This document shows positions 7,743 to 15,501 of a stretch of 15,879 nt of DNA, one piece after another. Each line of letters begins with the position of its first letter. Within the stretch, counting starts at the first letter, position 1. Source of the DNA: Zoogloeaceae bacterium. Its GTDB lineage: Bacteria; Pseudomonadota; Gammaproteobacteria; Burkholderiales; Rhodocyclaceae. The DNA lies in assembly GCA_015657735.1 (NCBI GenBank), contig SSSX01000148.1:1-15879 (forward strand), written 5' to 3'. The position numbers and the translations under genes are program-made. The notes under the pieces are model-generated. The model ran no database searches. It was not told the DNA's origin and saw nothing but the letters and a program-made list of their open reading frames with translations.

Positions 7743-9143
7743 TTAGAAGCGATAGCGTCCGCCGAGCATCAGCGACTTCGGCGAGAAGTTCGCCGGCAGG
7801 CCGGAGTCCTTGTCGTAGCCCTGGCAGGTGCCGCCGGCGCACAGCGAGTTCTGGCCGCCGTTCTGGTTGGTGACCGTGGCGTAGTAGGCGTAGAGGTCGG
7901 TCTGCCGGTCGAGGGCGAACTCGTAGCCGAGGCCGTAGTGGTCGGAATCGCGGTTGGTGCTCATCCGGTCGTCGAGGTGGGCGTAGACGGCGCGCAGCGT
8001 GTGACGGTCGCGGACCGGCACCGCGGCGCCCAGCCACCAGATGTTGCGGTCGAGGGTCTTGCGGATGGCGGCGCCTTCCTGGGTGTCGGCGCCGTGCAGG
8101 AAATGGGCGTACAGCTTGGTGAACTTCAGGTCATAGGTGGCGGCCAGGTTCCACGACTTGCGGTGGGCGTTCTCGGTGGCCGGGGCGACGACGGTGCCCA
8201 TCTTGGCGTAATCGAGGTAGCCGGCGCCGACGAACAGCGGGCCGTTGCCGTAGGTCAGGCTGGCGCTCCAGCCCTTGCCTTCGCCTTCGGGGCCGGTGTT
8301 GCTGTTGCTGCCGGCGCCGCCGGTGATGCCGACGTCGCTGCGGCTGTTGTTTTCCATGCCGGCGCTGTAGGCCAGCTTGCCCTGGAAGCCGGCGAGGTTC
8401 GGGGTGGTGTAGAACGCCGCGTTGTCGAAGCGGCTGGCGGCCGCCGACGACCACAGGCGGAAGGCGGTGGCGCCGCCGATGGTGAACGGGTCGGAGATGC
8501 TGGTGATCGAGTAGATCGGGGCATAGTCGCGGCCGAAGCGGATGTCGCCGAAGGTCTTGCTGTTGAGGCCGAGGAAGGTGTTGCGCGAGAAGATGGCGAC
8601 GCCGGTGGTGTTGACCGAGGCCGACGAGGCCGTGCCCTGACCCGGGTTGCTGACGGTGGACGAATGGCCGGTGTTCTGGCCGTTGTCGATCGACACGCCG
8701 GCTTCGAGCTGGAAGTAGGCGGTCAGGTCGTCGCCGAAATCGCGCTCGCCCTTGAAGCCGAGGCGGCTGGCCGAGCCGAGGCCGCTTTGCACGCGGGCCT
8801 TGTTGCCCTGGCCGTAGTCGGCGAATTCGACGCCGGCATCGATGATGCCGTAGATGCTCAGGCCGGCCGGCATCGACAGGCCCTTGCTCGTGCTCGGGGC
8901 GCTGGCGGCCTGGGCGGTCTTGCTCGCCTCGTCGGCCTTCCGGGTGGCTTCCTCGGCTTTCTTGGTCGCCGCGCTGGTGGTGGCGGCGGTGGCCTGCAGC
9001 ATTTCTTCGAGCTTTTCCAGGCGCGCTTTCTGGGCGGCGATTTCGGCGCGCAGATCGTCGAGCGGCGCGGCGTGGACGGTACCGGCGAAGGCCAGCGGGG
9101 CGAAGCAGGTCAGCATGACGCGGTACAGGGTTTTGTGTTGCAT
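7743..9143 (-). CDS. Outer-membrane porin with N-terminal coiled coil
   Basis: The 466-residue precursor starts at 9143, just after GGAGGAGACA, a near-ideal Shine-Dalgarno; a longer in-frame ORF begins further upstream but ignores it. Residues 1-25 are a Sec signal peptide ending VHA. Residues ~28-80 are a charged, alanine-rich coiled coil (LRAEIAAQKARLEKLEEML, then KKAEEATRKADEASK). From ~93 the sequence is a typical betaproteobacterial 16-strand general porin (GLSIYGIIDAGVEF, GSASRLGFKGERDFG) ending in the outer-membrane signature LMLGGRYRF with terminal Phe. The coiled coil is not part of ordinary general porins; in DcaP-like porins a similar segment projects into the periplasm. It probably admits the substrate of the adjacent importer. 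A CAGGTC motif may form a small disulfide loop. No T-tailed terminator follows it. Confidence 0.92.
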   Translation of the reverse strand: MQHKTLYRVMLTCFAPLAFAGTVHAAPLDDLRAEIAAQKARLEKLEEMLQATAATTSAATKKAEEATRKADEASKTAQAASAPSTSKGLSMPAGLSIYGIIDAGVEFADYGQGNKARVQSGLGSASRLGFKGERDFGDDLTAYFQLEAGVSIDNGQNTGHSSTVSNPGQGTASSASVNTTGVAIFSRNTFLGLNSKTFGDIRFGRDYAPIYSITSISDPFTIGGATAFRLWSSAAASRFDNAAFYTTPNLAGFQGKLAYSAGMENNSRSDVGITGGAGSNSNTGPEGEGKGWSASLTYGNGPLFVGAGYLDYAKMGTVVAPATENAHRKSWNLAATYDLKFTKLYAHFLHGADTQEGAAIRKTLDRNIWWLGAAVPVRDRHTLRAVYAHLDDRMSTNRDSDHYGLGYEFALDRQTDLYAYYATVTNQNGGQNSLCAGGTCQGYDKDSGLPANFSPKSLMLGGRYRF

Positions 9144-9203
9144 TGTCTCCTCCAGGAGGTTGTTGTCGATGTGTTGCCAACCGGCGGCGCCGGATGGGGA
9201 GCG

Positions 9204-9236
9204 ATTAGAGGGGGACAAGCTTTCGATTTGCTTTCG
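9204..9236 (-). promoter_or_regulatory. Porin promoter with OmpR-type tandem operator
   Basis: On the minus strand CGAAAG (9236-9231) and CGAAAG (9225-9220) repeat perfectly with an 11-bp period, followed after 10 bp by TCTAAT (9209-9204), five of six matches to a -10. The -35 position is occupied by the half-sites. The layout is the same, base for base in spacing, as upstream of the binding-protein gene. The regulator itself is divergently encoded 65 bp away, so the site may also affect its transcription. Confidence 0.7.
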
Positions 9237-9300
9237 GTCGACTCGCGCGGAAGAATGGGCGCAAGGAGTTCGGCACGAGCCGACGAGAGGGAAGCGAGAC

Positions 9301-9978
9301 ATGAAAATCCTGCTGGTCGAAGACCATCCGGAGCTGTGCGAGTGGGTGGCCAAATCCCTGCGCCAGTCCGGCTATGCGGTCGATATCGCCGATCGGGGCG
9401 ACCACGCCGAGCACTATCTGCTGACCGGCGAATACGACGGCGTGCTGCTCGATCTGTCGCTGCCTGGCAAGAACGGCCTCGACGTGCTGAAGAGCCTGCG
9501 CGCCCGCGGTTCGCGGGTGCCGGTGCTGATCTTCACGGCGCGCGGCTCGGTGGATGACCGCATCCGCGGCCTCAACCTCGGTGCCGACGACTACCTGCCC
9601 AAGCCTTTCGAACTGGGCGAACTGGAAGCCCGCCTGAAGGCGCTGCTGCGCCGTTCGGCCGGGCAGACGCCGGTGGTGCGGCTGGGCGCGCTGGCCTTCG
9701 ACACGGTCAGCCGTCTGCCGACGGTGAGCGGCGTGCCGCTGTCGCTGACGCCGCGCGAGCTGGCCGTGCTGGAAGCCTTGCTCGGCCGCATCGGCCGCCC
9801 GGTGGCGCGCGACGCGCTGTTCGAGAAACTGTTCAGCATGGAGCAGGATGCCCGCCCGGAGGCGATCGAGATCTACGTCTCGCGCCTGCGCAAGAAGCTC
9901 GAAGGCAGCGGCGTGGCGATCACCACCGTGCGCGGCCTCGGCTACCTGATCGCCGCGATGGCCGGGCCGGCGCCTTGA
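9301..9978 (+). CDS. OmpR-family response regulator (TctD-like)
   Basis: The 225-residue protein has a receiver domain and a C-terminal winged-helix DNA-binding domain. Receiver residues are complete: acidic pair Glu7-Asp8, phospho-acceptor Asp51 (LLDLSLPG), Thr79 (IFTARG) and Lys101 (LPKPFE). The effector half shows the OmpR-type pattern LTPRELAVLEALL, EIYVSRLRKKLE and the TVRGLGYLI wing. It resembles TctD/QseB-type regulators. It is transcribed divergently from the porin, and its gene overlaps that of the kinase by 4 bp. Proposed role: when phosphorylated by the adjacent kinase, it binds the CGAAAG tandem sites before the porin and importer genes. A small hairpin (TCGGC-ACGA-GCCGA, 9270-9283) precedes its ribosome-binding site GAGAGGGA. 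Confidence 0.94.
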   Translation: MKILLVEDHPELCEWVAKSLRQSGYAVDIADRGDHAEHYLLTGEYDGVLLDLSLPGKNGLDVLKSLRARGSRVPVLIFTARGSVDDRIRGLNLGADDYLPKPFELGELEARLKALLRRSAGQTPVVRLGALAFDTVSRLPTVSGVPLSLTPRELAVLEALLGRIGRPVARDALFEKLFSMEQDARPEAIEIYVSRLRKKLEGSGVAITTVRGLGYLIAAMAGPAP

Positions 9979-11375
9979 TCGCCCGCGCAGGCAGCCGTCT
10001 GCCGGCCAAGAGCCTGAAGCGCGGCCTGGCGGTGTGGCTGGTCGGCGTGCTGTCGGCGCTGTTGCTGGTGGATGCGTGGTACAGCTACCGCGATGCGCTG
10101 GGCGCCGCCAACCAGGCTTACGACCGCTCGCTGTCGGCCTCGCTGAAGGGCATCGCCGAACGCATCTACGCTACCGAGAGCGAAGTCGTCGTCGATATTC
10201 CGTACTCGGCGCTCGAGTTGTTCGAGGCCGGCAGTTCCGACCGGGTGTTCTACAGCGTCGGCCATCCCGGCGAAGCGACGATCACCGGCTACGACGAACT
10301 GCCGCAGCCCGGCGACCTGCCGCCCAATGTCGCGGTGTTCTACGACGGCATCTACAAGGGCCAGGCGCTGCGTCTGGGGGCGATGCTGAAGCCGCTGTAC
10401 CGCACCGAGTTTCCCAAGCCGGTGCTGGTCATCCTCGGCGAAACCACCAACTCGCGGCAGGAGGTGGTGCAGAACCTGTTCTTCGGCGAAATCGGGCGCA
10501 AGGCGCTGCTGGTGGTGGTCGCGCTGACCGTCGCGCTGCTCGCCACCCGTCACGCCGTGAAGCCGGTCGACCGCCTGGGCAAGGCCATCCGCAATCGTCC
10601 CGACGACGATCTGACGCCGATCCAGGCCGGCGACCTGCCGCGCGAGGTGGTGCCGCTGGTCGACGCCATCAACCTGCACATGGACCGCATCGAGCGCATG
10701 GTCGAGGCGCGCCGGCGCTTCATCGCCGACGCCGCCCACCAGCTGCGCACGCCGCTTGCGGTGCTCAACACGCAGGCCGAATACGCGCTGCGTCAGCGCA
10801 GCGAGGCCGACATGCGTCCGGCGGTGGCGGCCTTCCACCGCAGCCTGGGCAGCGCCATCCGCCTCACCAACCAGCTGCTGTCGCTGTCGCGGGCCGAGCC
10901 GGTCAACGGCCTGGTGGCGCCGCCGCAGAGCGTCGATCTGGCCGCCGCGGCCCGCGACATGGTCGTCGAGCTGCTGCCGCTCGCGGCGCGCAAGCAGATC
11001 GACCTCGGTTACGAGGAGCACGCCGATCTGCCGACGACCGTCAGCGGCCAGCCGCTCCTGCTGCGCGAGATGATCGCCAACCTGATCGACAACGCGCTGC
11101 AGTACACGCCGGTGGAGGGGCTGGTCACGGTGGCCGTCGAGCGCCAAGCCGACAGCGTTTATCTGACGGTGCGCGACAACGGCCCGGGGATTCCCGCCGT
11201 GCACCGGGAAAACGTCTTCGGGCGCTTCTTCCGGCTCGACACCGGCAACACGCTGGGCAGCGGACTGGGCCTGTCGATCGTCCGCGAGATCGTGCTGGCG
11301 CACGCCGGCGAGATCACACTGGCCGACGCGCCCGGCGGCGGCCTGCTGGTCAGCGTGCGCCTGCCGGCGACCTGA
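9975..11375 (+). CDS. Sensor histidine kinase (TctE-like)
   Basis: The 466-residue membrane kinase partners the response regulator. It starts at a TTG that overlaps the regulator stop as TTGA, so translation is coupled. Domain order: membrane helix ~18-34 (AVWLVGVLSALLLVDAWY), periplasmic sensor of the TctE/QseC N-terminal type (~35-172), second helix ~176-193 (ALLVVVALTVALLA), short linker, dimerisation helix with His255 in HQLRTPLAVL, then the ATPase domain with N-box NLIDNALQYTP, G1 DNGPGIP, F-box FGRFFRL and G2 GSGLGLSIV. All catalytic boxes are intact. By context it should sense the substrate of the porin/ABC system, or a related carboxylate, in the periplasm. The ligand cannot be read from the sequence. 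No clear terminator follows it. Confidence 0.93.
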   Translation: MIARAGSRLPAKSLKRGLAVWLVGVLSALLLVDAWYSYRDALGAANQAYDRSLSASLKGIAERIYATESEVVVDIPYSALELFEAGSSDRVFYSVGHPGEATITGYDELPQPGDLPPNVAVFYDGIYKGQALRLGAMLKPLYRTEFPKPVLVILGETTNSRQEVVQNLFFGEIGRKALLVVVALTVALLATRHAVKPVDRLGKAIRNRPDDDLTPIQAGDLPREVVPLVDAINLHMDRIERMVEARRRFIADAAHQLRTPLAVLNTQAEYALRQRSEADMRPAVAAFHRSLGSAIRLTNQLLSLSRAEPVNGLVAPPQSVDLAAAARDMVVELLPLAARKQIDLGYEEHADLPTTVSGQPLLLREMIANLIDNALQYTPVEGLVTVAVERQADSVYLTVRDNGPGIPAVHRENVFGRFFRLDTGNTLGSGLGLSIVREIVLAHAGEITLADAPGGGLLVSVRLPAT

Positions 11376-11493
11376 AAACCCGTCGCCGACCGCAAATCGA
11401 CTGAGCCACATCGATCCGCTGCCGGCTTTTGTCGAGGCGGCCGAAGCCAGCGGGATGCAAGCCGTCGCGTGGCGTGCAATAGTCGACACATAT

Positions 11494-11522
11494 TTGTTAA
11501 AAACGACAAAATCGACTTTAAT
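11494..11522 (+). promoter_or_regulatory. Promoter of the HTH-receiver gene
   Basis: TTGTTA (11494-11499, four of six to -35), a 17-bp spacer and TTTAAT (11517-11522, five of six to -10) lie in an AT-rich island (about 11480-11555) that stands out from the GC-rich surroundings. GTTAAAA occurs twice, at 11496-11502 and 11532-11538. A second possible -10, GATAAT, is at 11541-11546. The rest of the 11376-11569 gap shows nothing recognisable. Confidence 0.55.
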
Positions 11523-11569
11523 TTTCGAATCGTTAAAAGTGATAATGGAAAAAACAGCTCGCCGTCCAC

Positions 11570-12205
11570 ATGAATCACGAAGCCAATCCCTCGCTGACCT
11601 GTTCCACCCGTGATGCCGCCCGCCGGCTGGGCGTCAGCGTCCGTACCGCCCAGTTGTGGGTGGAGGACGGTCGCCTGCGCGCCTGGAAGACGCCGGGAGG
11701 ACACCGGCGGATTCTGCTGGAGTCGGTGGAACGGCTGCTCGACGAGCAGCGCCAGGCCGGTCTGGCGGAGCGGCCGCCGTTCGGGGTGCTGCTGCTGCGG
11801 GAAGACGACAGCGACCGCGAAATCCTGCAGGCGCTGCTGCGCAAGGTTCTGCCGGATTGCACCATCACCAGCGCGGCCAGCGGCTTTGAAGGGCTGATCC
11901 GCATCGGCGAGATGACGCCGGACGTGCTGATCACCGATCTGGGCGTGACCGGGCTGGATTTCTTCCGGATGATCCATTCCCTCGCCGACCATGTGCGGGA
12001 GCGGACGATGGGGGTGGTGGTGCTGCTTGCCGCGGGGTCGGACCGGGCGACAGTCGGCGCCCGTCTGCCTGACGGCGTGATGATGGTCGACCCGCCGGTC
12101 GACGGCGCCGAACTGGCTGCGCTGGTCTGGGAGCTGCTGCGGGAACGCGAGTCGAGACCGGTGACGGACAGCAACGCCGGAGGGGTTCCGGCGGTGGCGG
12201 GTTAG
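11570..12205 (+). CDS. HTH (excisionase/MerR-like) protein with degenerate receiver domain
   Basis: The 211-residue protein begins with a winged-helix DNA-binding motif of the excisionase/MerR type (residues ~11-58: STRDAARRLGVSVRTAQLWVE, then TPGGHRR, typical of this class). A linker leads to a CheY-like domain (~71-192). The receiver keeps an acidic pair (Asp79-Asp80) and an Asp123 at the phosphorylation site (VLITDLG). The conserved Ser/Thr is replaced by Ala (LLAAG, ~154), and the conserved Lys position reads VDPPVD with Asp instead of Lys. It may be phosphorylation-independent or respond to another signal. DNA-binding first and receiver second is the reverse of the usual order. No kinase is adjacent except the TctE-like one, which already has a partner. 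No Shine-Dalgarno precedes the ATG. Targets unknown. Confidence 0.85.
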   Translation: MNHEANPSLTCSTRDAARRLGVSVRTAQLWVEDGRLRAWKTPGGHRRILLESVERLLDEQRQAGLAERPPFGVLLLREDDSDREILQALLRKVLPDCTITSAASGFEGLIRIGEMTPDVLITDLGVTGLDFFRMIHSLADHVRERTMGVVVLLAAGSDRATVGARLPDGVMMVDPPVDGAELAALVWELLRERESRPVTDSNAGGVPAVAG

Positions 12206-12302
12206 TACCCGGCGGCGACGCAGGCGATCAAAAAAACGGCGCTGCCCCCGTTGGCGGTGGCATCTTCTGAAGCACGCGTTCGAGCCGCATCGTAGGCACC
12301 GG

Positions 12303-12393
12303 CCGTAGGGGCGAATTCATTCGCCCAGCCGCCGGCCAAATCAGGGTCGGTCCCCGGTTCTTCCCCAGCGGGCGAACAAGTTCGCCCCTACGG
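12303..12393. repeat. Pair of inverted REP-like palindromes (BIME-like)
   Basis: Two 24-bp units face each other: 12303-12326 (CCGTAGGGGCGAA, loop TTCA, TTCGCCC) and 12370-12393 (GGGCGAA, loop CAAG, TTCGCCCCTACGG). Compared in one orientation they are identical except for the 4-nt loop. Each is itself a small hairpin, and the pair can form a larger one. This is the architecture of REP/BIME repeats that are mobilised by RAYT transposases; no such gene is in the window. The element sits in the convergent gap between the HTH-receiver gene and nrdJ. Confidence 0.8.
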
Positions 12394-12439
12394 CGCATCA
12401 CCGATTGAGCGCATCTCCGCAGATAACAGGGACATCGCC

Positions 12440-12470
12440 AAAAAAACGGCCCCTTGTGCAGGGGCCGTTT
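12440..12470 (-). terminator. Rho-independent terminator of nrdJ
   Basis: On the minus strand an 11-bp stem (AAACGGCCCCT at 12470-12460 with AGGGGCCGTTT at 12454-12444) closes on a 5-nt loop and runs into seven T's (plus-strand A's 12440-12446). It lies 20 bp after the nrdJ stop. Confidence 0.93.
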
Positions 12471-12490
12471 CTTCGTCGGCAGGCTGAAAC

Positions 12491-15388
12491 TCAGCCGCAG
12501 GTTCCCACTGCGCCGCAGGCGGTGCAGAAGTCGCAGCCGTCCTTGCGGATCACCGAGTAGTTGCCGCATTCGCTGCACATCGCGCCTTGCATCAGCTTGG
12601 GCTCGTTGTCGTCGCGGGGGGCTTCGAGGATGCCCATCTCGCGGGTCGGGTAGCCGGCTTCGTCGAGGACGCCGAGCATCGCGTAGCGATGGATGATCAG
12701 CGCCGCGAGGTAGGCGACGGTGGAGGGCCAGTTCTGCTGGCGGCGGGTGCCGGGCACGAAAGCCATGAAGTCGCCGAGGGGCTCCGGGTAGTCGATCAGC
12801 TTGCGCAGCTTCATGCCGATCCAGGCCGGGTCCATCACGCGCATGTCGAGGGACAGGATGCGCGACAGGCCGTCGAGGGCGCGCGGGTAGTTGCCCGACA
12901 GCCACATCGAGTAGGGGCGGGTGACGCCGTCGGGCAGGGTGATTTCCTTCAGGCCGAGGACGAACTCTTCGCCGGTGGCCGGGTTCTGGATATCCACCGT
13001 CCAGGACAGGGTGCCGTCGGTGCCCGTTTTGGGTTCCTGCAGGCTGAACAGGGTGTCGAGCACCGGGTTCGGCAGGTCGCCGGCTTCGAGGGCGCTGAGC
13101 TTTTCGCAGCGGTAGCGGACGACCTGGGCGAAGGCGGACACGACGCCGGGCATCAGCTTCTGCTCGCCGTGGGGCGGGAAGCGCATTTCGAAGGATTTTT
13201 CACCGACCGTCTTGGCCAGGGTTTCGAGCTTGAGCTTGAGCCAGCCGCGGTCGTTGGCGCGCATGTCCATCGACAGGGTTTTGGCGACGGCACCCAGGCC
13301 GCGCGGCTGGTCGGCGCCGTTCACCCACACTTCGAACGGGAAGGCGCCCTTGGCCGGGCTGTCCTCGGCCTGGTCCATGTGGCCGACGAAGAGGGCGAAG
13401 TTGCCCTGCGGCGTGTTGAGCATGTAGGTCCAGGCGGCGTTGCCGTCCGGCAGGTCGGGGCGGCCGGGCCAGCGCAGCGACGACAGCACCGGCGCGGGCA
13501 GGCTCTTGATCGACAGGCGCTTGTTGGTGTCGGAGATTTCGACGTCCTGGGGCTGCTTCTGCTCGGTGCTGGGGGTGACCGACAGTACCGAGCCGAGCAC
13601 GCTGTTGGGGCGGTAGGTGGCGAGTCCCTTGAGGCCGGCTTTCCAGGCTTCGAGGTAGAGATCCTCGAAGTCGGCGTAGGGGTAGTCCTCGGGCACGTTC
13701 ACCGTCTTGGAGATCGAGGTGTCGATGAACGGCGCGACGGCCGCGACCATGTCCTTGTGGGCTTTGGCGGAGATTTCCAGCGCGGTGACGAAGTAGGCGG
13801 GCAGCCGCGCGACGTCGCCGCCGATGTGGCGGTACAGGCGCCAGGCGTAGTCTTCGACGGCGTATTCCTTGAAGGTGCCGTCGGCCATCCGCTTCTTGCG
13901 GGTGTAGGTGTAGGAGAACGGCGGCTCGATGCCGTTGGAGGCGTTGTCGGCGAAGGCCAGGCTGATCGTGCCGGTGGGGGCGATGGACAGCAGGTGGGAG
14001 TTGCGCAGGCCATGCTTGCGGATCTTGTCCTTCACCTCGGCCGGCAGGCGCGAGGCGAAGTTGCCGCCGGAAAGGTAGAGGTCGGCGTTGAACAGCGGGA
14101 AGGCGCCGCGTTCCTTGGCCAGTTCGACCGAGGCCAGGTAGGACTGGTCGCGCATGAATTCGCTGATCCGGGTGGCCATCGCGCGGGCCTCGTCGGTGTC
14201 GTAGCGCAGGCGCAGCATGGCCAGTGCATTGCCCAGGCCGGTGAAGCCGAGGCCGATGCGGCGCTTGGACTGGGCTTCGGCGTGCTGCTGCTCGAGCGGC
14301 CAGTGGGTCGCTTCGAGCACGTTGTCGAGCATGCGGATCGAGGCGTCGACGGTCTTGCCGAAACCGGCGAAATCGAAGGCGGCCTTGTCGGTGAACGGGT
14401 CGGTGACGTACAGCGTCAGGTTGATCGAACCCAGGCAGCAGCAGCCGTAGGACGGCAGCGGCTGTTCGGCGCAGGGGTTGGTGGCCTCGATGGTTTCGCA
14501 GTAGTACAGGTTGTTGTCCCGGTTCATGCGGTCGAGGAACAGGATGCCCGGCTCGGCGTGGTCGTAGGTGGAGCGCATGACCTGTTCCCACAGATCGTGG
14601 GCGCGCACCTTGCGGTAGACCCACAGGCCGTCGTCGCGCTGGTAGGCGCCGGCCGCCTTGAACTCGCCCGACGGCTCGGCCTTGTGGGCCAGCTCGACAT
14701 CGCCATTGGCTTCGACGGCCTGCATGAAGGCGTCGGTGACGGCGATCGAGACGTTGAAGTTGGTGAGGTCGCCGTGATCCTTGGCGTGGATGAATTCCTC
14801 GATGTCCGGGTGATCGCAGCGCAGTACGCCCATCTGCGCGCCGCGGCGCGAGCCGGCCGATTCGACGGTCTCGCAGGAGCGGTCGAAGACGCGCATGTAA
14901 GACACCGGGCCGGAGGCGTTGGACTGGGTGCCGCGCACCATCGCGCCCTTCGGGCGGATCGACGAGAAGTCGTAGCCGACGCCGCCGCCGCGGCGCATGG
15001 TTTCGGCCGACTGGGCCAGCGCGGTGTAGATGCCGCAGCGGCCATCGACGGATTCGGTGATCGAGTCACCCACCGGCTGCACGAAACAGTTGATCAGCGT
15101 GGCGGCCAGATTGGTGCCGGCGGCGGAATTGATGCGGCCGGCGGGGACGAAACCGCGCTCCTGGGCTTCGAGGAACCTGGCTTCCCAGAAGGCGCGCTTG
15201 TCCTCGTTTTCCATCGCCGCCAGCGCCCGGGCGACGCGGGTGCGCACGTCGGAGATGTTCTGCTCGTTGCCCTTGGCGTATTTTTCCAGCAGCACTTCGT
15301 CGCAGATTTCCTGCGGCAGGAGGTTGGCTGCGCTCGGGGTGGCGGCGCCGGCGGGCTGGACTTTGGCGGATTTTGTCGTGGAAGTCAT
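12491..15388 (-). CDS. nrdJ: Class II (adenosylcobalamin-dependent) ribonucleotide reductase
   Basis: The 965-residue enzyme makes deoxyribonucleotides using a B12-generated thiyl radical, needing neither oxygen nor a NrdB subunit. The catalytic segment NPCAEQP gives Cys306 and Glu308; Cys101 (LINCFVQP) and the GCCCLGS cluster (316-318) are the redox-partner region; PTGTIS (471-476) binds substrate. No N-terminal ATP-cone is seen. Residues ~640-870 hold two related copies of a TSCPD-like domain. The C-terminus carries CSEC (938-941), CDFC (952-955) and a final CGAVGTCG, a zinc-ribbon-like tail with the mobile cysteines that pass electrons to the active site. ATG 15388 is preferred because the longer frame adds a non-family basic segment; its Shine-Dalgarno is weak. 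The gene is monocistronic, with a probable NrdR-controlled promoter. Confidence 0.96.
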   Translation of the reverse strand: MTSTTKSAKVQPAGAATPSAANLLPQEICDEVLLEKYAKGNEQNISDVRTRVARALAAMENEDKRAFWEARFLEAQERGFVPAGRINSAAGTNLAATLINCFVQPVGDSITESVDGRCGIYTALAQSAETMRRGGGVGYDFSSIRPKGAMVRGTQSNASGPVSYMRVFDRSCETVESAGSRRGAQMGVLRCDHPDIEEFIHAKDHGDLTNFNVSIAVTDAFMQAVEANGDVELAHKAEPSGEFKAAGAYQRDDGLWVYRKVRAHDLWEQVMRSTYDHAEPGILFLDRMNRDNNLYYCETIEATNPCAEQPLPSYGCCCLGSINLTLYVTDPFTDKAAFDFAGFGKTVDASIRMLDNVLEATHWPLEQQHAEAQSKRRIGLGFTGLGNALAMLRLRYDTDEARAMATRISEFMRDQSYLASVELAKERGAFPLFNADLYLSGGNFASRLPAEVKDKIRKHGLRNSHLLSIAPTGTISLAFADNASNGIEPPFSYTYTRKKRMADGTFKEYAVEDYAWRLYRHIGGDVARLPAYFVTALEISAKAHKDMVAAVAPFIDTSISKTVNVPEDYPYADFEDLYLEAWKAGLKGLATYRPNSVLGSVLSVTPSTEQKQPQDVEISDTNKRLSIKSLPAPVLSSLRWPGRPDLPDGNAAWTYMLNTPQGNFALFVGHMDQAEDSPAKGAFPFEVWVNGADQPRGLGAVAKTLSMDMRANDRGWLKLKLETLAKTVGEKSFEMRFPPHGEQKLMPGVVSAFAQVVRYRCEKLSALEAGDLPNPVLDTLFSLQEPKTGTDGTLSWTVDIQNPATGEEFVLGLKEITLPDGVTRPYSMWLSGNYPRALDGLSRILSLDMRVMDPAWIGMKLRKLIDYPEPLGDFMAFVPGTRRQQNWPSTVAYLAALIIHRYAMLGVLDEAGYPTREMGILEAPRDDNEPKLMQGAMCSECGNYSVIRKDGCDFCTACGAVGTCG

Positions 15389-15478
15389 GGATGGTCTCGC
15401 ACCGTTTTTCTGGCTGATCGGTAGATGTGTTTGGCGGCGCATATCGTACCTCGACACTGAATTTTGGGCAAAAATTTA

Positions 15479-15496
15479 GTTTGTTTAAAAACAAAC
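15479..15496. repeat. AT-rich palindrome in the nrdJ leader/promoter
   Basis: GTTTGTTTAAAAACAAAC is a near-perfect inverted repeat (arms GTTTGTTT and AAACAAAC). It overlaps or follows the probable nrdJ -10, 91 bp before the start codon, and could be a protein site or a weak leader hairpin. Confidence 0.45.
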
Positions 15497-15501
15497 ACTT
15501 A

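Noticed and set aside
11376..11480. Terminator after the sensor kinase
   Set aside because: Only a short GGCTT/AAGCC pairing with a 15-nt loop and no U-tract is visible.
11545..11613. 22-codon upstream frame (MEKTARRPHESR...) overlapping the HTH-receiver start
   Set aside because: It starts after the proposed promoter and overlaps the real gene out of frame, but has only a weak ribosome-binding site and no obvious leader-peptide pattern.
12235..12262. Second minus-strand terminator (AACGG...CCGTT followed by seven T's)
   Set aside because: The stem is only 5 bp with an 8-nt loop. It may be a decayed copy of the nrdJ terminator tail, but is too weak to call.
12587..15424. Long open frame on the plus strand opposite nrdJ, and similar long frames opposite the permease, porin and DUF3422 genes
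   Set aside because: In this GC-rich genome antisense frames stay open by codon bias. Their translations are low-complexity (rich in H, R, Q, D, G) without domains.
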